Program-made: the position numbers and the translations under genes
The notes under the pieces: generated by a model
Databases searched by the model: none
The model's input: the letters and a program-made list of their open reading frames with translations, nothing else
What the model was told of the DNA's origin: nothing
Shown here: piece after piece, positions 62,131-64,000 of the stretch
Position numbering within the stretch: the first letter of the stretch is position 1
How the letters are laid out: each line of letters begins with the position of its first letter
NCBI RefSeq assembly: GCF_001425165.1
Contig: NZ_LMDU01000013.1
Coordinates: forward strand, 62,001-126,000
Length of the DNA: 64,000 nt
Source: Pelomonas sp. Root405
Lineage (GTDB): Bacteria; Pseudomonadota; Gammaproteobacteria; Burkholderiales; Burkholderiaceae_C
Direction: 5' to 3'

Positions 62131-63731
62131 CTTTGATCCACCGACTGTCCCCCCTCGTATTGCCGGCCCTGCTGGCCGCCTGCGCCACCACCACTCCCCT
62201 CCCCCCGCTGGACGAAGCGCCGGCACCGCCACTGTCCCCTCCCGCCGCGGCTGCCGTGGCCAGCGCCACGACCGAATCCGCCGTTTCGCCCGAGCCAGTG
62301 CGCGCCATCGCCGCCGAGCTGCTCGAAGACAACCTGCGCCCTGGCCAGAAGATCGACCTCGACGCCCCGGAGGCCAATGCCGACCTGTGGGCGCGCGTGC
62401 GCCAGGGCTTCCAGCTGCAGGACCTGGACGACGACTGGGTGCGCAAGGCCGAGGCCTGGTACAGCGCGCGGCCCGACTACGTCGAGCGCATGACGACACG
62501 CGGCAGCCGCTACCTCTTCCACATCGTCGACGAGGTCGAGAAGCGCGGCATGCCGGCCGAGCTGGCCCTGCTGCCCTTCATCGAGAGCGCCTTCGTGACG
62601 CATGCCGTGTCCAGTGCCAAGGCCACCGGCATGTGGCAGTTCATGCCCGCCACCGGCCGCGATTTCGACCTGAAGCAAAACATCTTCCGCGACGACCGCC
62701 GTGACGTGCTGGCGTCCACCCGTGCAGCGCTGGACTACCTCGGCCGCCTGCACAAGATGTTCGGCGACTGGCACCTGGCGCTGGCCGCCTACAACTGGGG
62801 TCAGGGCAACGTGCAGAAGGCGATTGCGCGCAACCAGAAGCGCGGCCTGCCGACCGACTACGCCAGCCTGACGATGCCCGATGAGACGCGCTATTACGTG
62901 CCCAAGCTGCAGGCCGTCAAGAACATCGTCCTCAACCCCGACCGCTATGCGCTGGCCCTGCCGCCGGTGGCCAACCACCCGTATTTCCTCAGCGTCAAGA
63001 TCGAGCGCGACATCGACGTGTCGCTGGCCGCCCAGCTCGCCGGCCTCACGCTGGAGACCTTCCAGCAGTTCAACCCGCAGATGAACAAGCCGGTCATTCT
63101 GGCCGCGGCCACGCAGCAGGTGCTGCTGCCCTACGACCAGGCCAGCAACTTCGCCGAAAACCTGGCGCGTCACCGCGGTCCGCTGGCCAGCTGGACAGCC
63201 TGGGTCGTGCCCAAGACGATGAGCCCATCGGAAGCCGCCCGGCGGACCGGCATGCCGGAATCGGCACTGCGCGAGATCAACCGCATCCCGCCCAAGATGC
63301 TGGTCAAGGCCGGCTCCACGCTGCTGGTGCCGCGCGCCGAACATGTGCACGACGACGTCTCCGAACGGCTGGCCGACACCGCCAGCCTCAGCCTGGCGCC
63401 CGACGCGCCGCCGCTGCGCCGAGTGACGCTCAAGGCCGGCAAGGGCGACACGGTCGCCGTGATTGCCGCGCGCTACAAGGTGCGCGCCGATCAGGTCGCG
63501 CAATGGAACAAGGTCGGCAATTCGACCCGCTTCAAGCCCGGCCAGGCCGTGGTGGTCTACACGGCCTTCAAGGCCAAGGCCGCCCCAGCCAAGACGACGG
63601 TGGCGGCACGCGCCGTTGCCAAGAAGGGCAAGTCCTCGGTCCGCGCCGCCAAGGCGCCCGCGCCTCGCAAGCTGGCCAAGGACCGTGGCGGCAAGGGCCG
63701 CAACAACGTCGTCGCGTCAGCCGCGCCTTGA
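62127..63731 (+). CDS. mltD: Membrane-bound lytic murein transglycosylase D with LysM repeats
   Basis: A 534-residue lipoprotein (LPALLAACATTTP). The transglycosylase domain (about 110-290) has the catalytic Glu in LLPFIESAFVTHA, then ATGMWQFMPATGR and LALAAYNWGQGNV. Two LysM-like domains follow (about 345-405; 430-480), then a Lys/Ala-rich tail. It cuts peptidoglycan glycans to 1,6-anhydro ends. It overlaps gloB by four bases and ends 15 bases into a convergent sigma gene. Confidence 0.95.
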   Translation: MTLIHRLSPLVLPALLAACATTTPLPPLDEAPAPPLSPPAAAAVASATTESAVSPEPVRAIAAELLEDNLRPGQKIDLDAPEANADLWARVRQGFQLQDLDDDWVRKAEAWYSARPDYVERMTTRGSRYLFHIVDEVEKRGMPAELALLPFIESAFVTHAVSSAKATGMWQFMPATGRDFDLKQNIFRDDRRDVLASTRAALDYLGRLHKMFGDWHLALAAYNWGQGNVQKAIARNQKRGLPTDYASLTMPDETRYYVPKLQAVKNIVLNPDRYALALPPVANHPYFLSVKIERDIDVSLAAQLAGLTLETFQQFNPQMNKPVILAAATQQVLLPYDQASNFAENLARHRGPLASWTAWVVPKTMSPSEAARRTGMPESALREINRIPPKMLVKAGSTLLVPRAEHVHDDVSERLADTASLSLAPDAPPLRRVTLKAGKGDTVAVIAARYKVRADQVAQWNKVGNSTRFKPGQAVVVYTAFKAKAAPAKTTVAARAVAKKGKSSVRAAKAPAPRKLAKDRGGKGRNNVVASAAP

Positions 63732-64000
63732 TCCAGCAAGATACTCGCGCATCAGCGCGCGTCCCCGTTGGATGCGGCTCTTGGCCGCCTCGCGCGTGAT
63801 GCCCAAGCGGTCAGCCACCTCGCCGATGGTCAGCTGCTCCATGTCCCGCAGCAGGATCACCTCGCGGTAGATCTCGGGCAGCGACTCGAGCGCGCGGACC
63901 AGGTCGATGCGCAACTCGTCCGGCGGCACGCGGGCCAGGTGCTCGGCCTCGTGCCGCTCGCTCAGCGCCTCGGTGCCGCGCATCAGCCGCAGCACCGGCA
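63717..64000 (-). CDS. RNA polymerase sigma factor, C-terminal part
   Basis: The 5' part lies beyond the right edge; the frame is open to base 64000. The visible 93 residues hold sigma region 4: LVRALESLPEIYREVILLRD followed by LTIGEVADRLGITREAAKSR and a short basic tail (GRALMREYLAGSRRG). The sequence is of the sigma-70/ECF type in which the linker to region 2 (TEALSERHEAEHLARVPP) is acidic. It ends convergently inside the last 15 bases of mltD. Confidence 0.88.
   Translation of the reverse strand, partial: PVLRLMRGTEALSERHEAEHLARVPPDELRIDLVRALESLPEIYREVILLRDMEQLTIGEVADRLGITREAAKSRIQRGRALMREYLAGSRRG

Overview
The window is a dense, high-GC chromosomal segment with short intergenic gaps and frequent 4-base stop/start overlaps. 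Gene content (alaA-hom-thrC-moeA-moaD order, a PIN-PhoH protein after a bcp peroxiredoxin, NitT/TauT-type transport with Atz-type amidases, an MltD-LysM transglycosylase, many lipoproteins and ECF-type sigma factors) points to a betaproteobacterium of the order Burkholderiales, probably the Roseateles/Mitsuaria/Rubrivivax side of the order. That placement rests on gene content and protein style, not on a marker gene. No rRNA, tRNA, CRISPR array, prophage or insertion sequence was recognised, and no gap without a gene exceeds about 260 bases.

Layout. 1-4.6 kb: end of an alpha/beta hydrolase, a membrane sterol-desaturase-family hydroxylase, a divergent AraC regulator coupled to a DUF2804 protein, and a membrane diguanylate cyclase. 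4.6-8.1 kb (minus strand): clpB with its own heat-shock-like promoter, fluoride channel crcB and moaE. 8.2-17.7 kb: a polyamine/membrane cluster: SPFH protein, DUF4178 zinc-ribbon protein, DUF350 membrane protein, M48 membrane protease, YciI-like protein, TolB-like propeller, membrane-fused aminopropyltransferase, small acidic protein and exported FAD oxidoreductase, meeting speD tail to tail. 17.3-23.1 kb (minus): alaA-hom-thrC-moeA-moaD-speD. 23.3-33.6 kb: housekeeping and stress genes, including bcp, phoH, yidB-like, an aldo/keto reductase, dinB coupled to a nuclease-helicase, a CAP lipoprotein and a sigma/membrane-protein operon. 33.6-34.3 kb: SdpR/SdpI-like pair with a palindromic operator.

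34.3-41.7 kb is one co-directional operon for ureide nitrogen: allophanate hydrolase (AtzF), ABC importer, AtzG-, AtzE- and AtzH-like proteins and a GntR-FCD regulator. In front of it lie an NtrC-type enhancer match, a sigma-54 promoter match and a GntR-like palindrome. 41.9-64 kb: universal stress protein, Uma2 and YjbR proteins, Sel1 protein, FMN hydroxyacid oxidase, envelope enzymes and lipoproteins, YceI, a large S46 peptidase, a cupin-sigma-cupin operon, dcd, an orphan peptide-binding protein with an amidohydrolase, and rnhA/methyltransferase divergent from gloB-mltD. It closes with the C-terminal part of another sigma factor.

The most interesting candidates are the 8.2-17.7 kb cluster, where decarboxylated-SAM chemistry is tied to membrane proteins of unknown role, and the 34.3-41.7 kb operon, which lacks a ring-opening or biuret-forming enzyme and so has an open substrate. 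All assignments come from reading the sequence; no database search was run.
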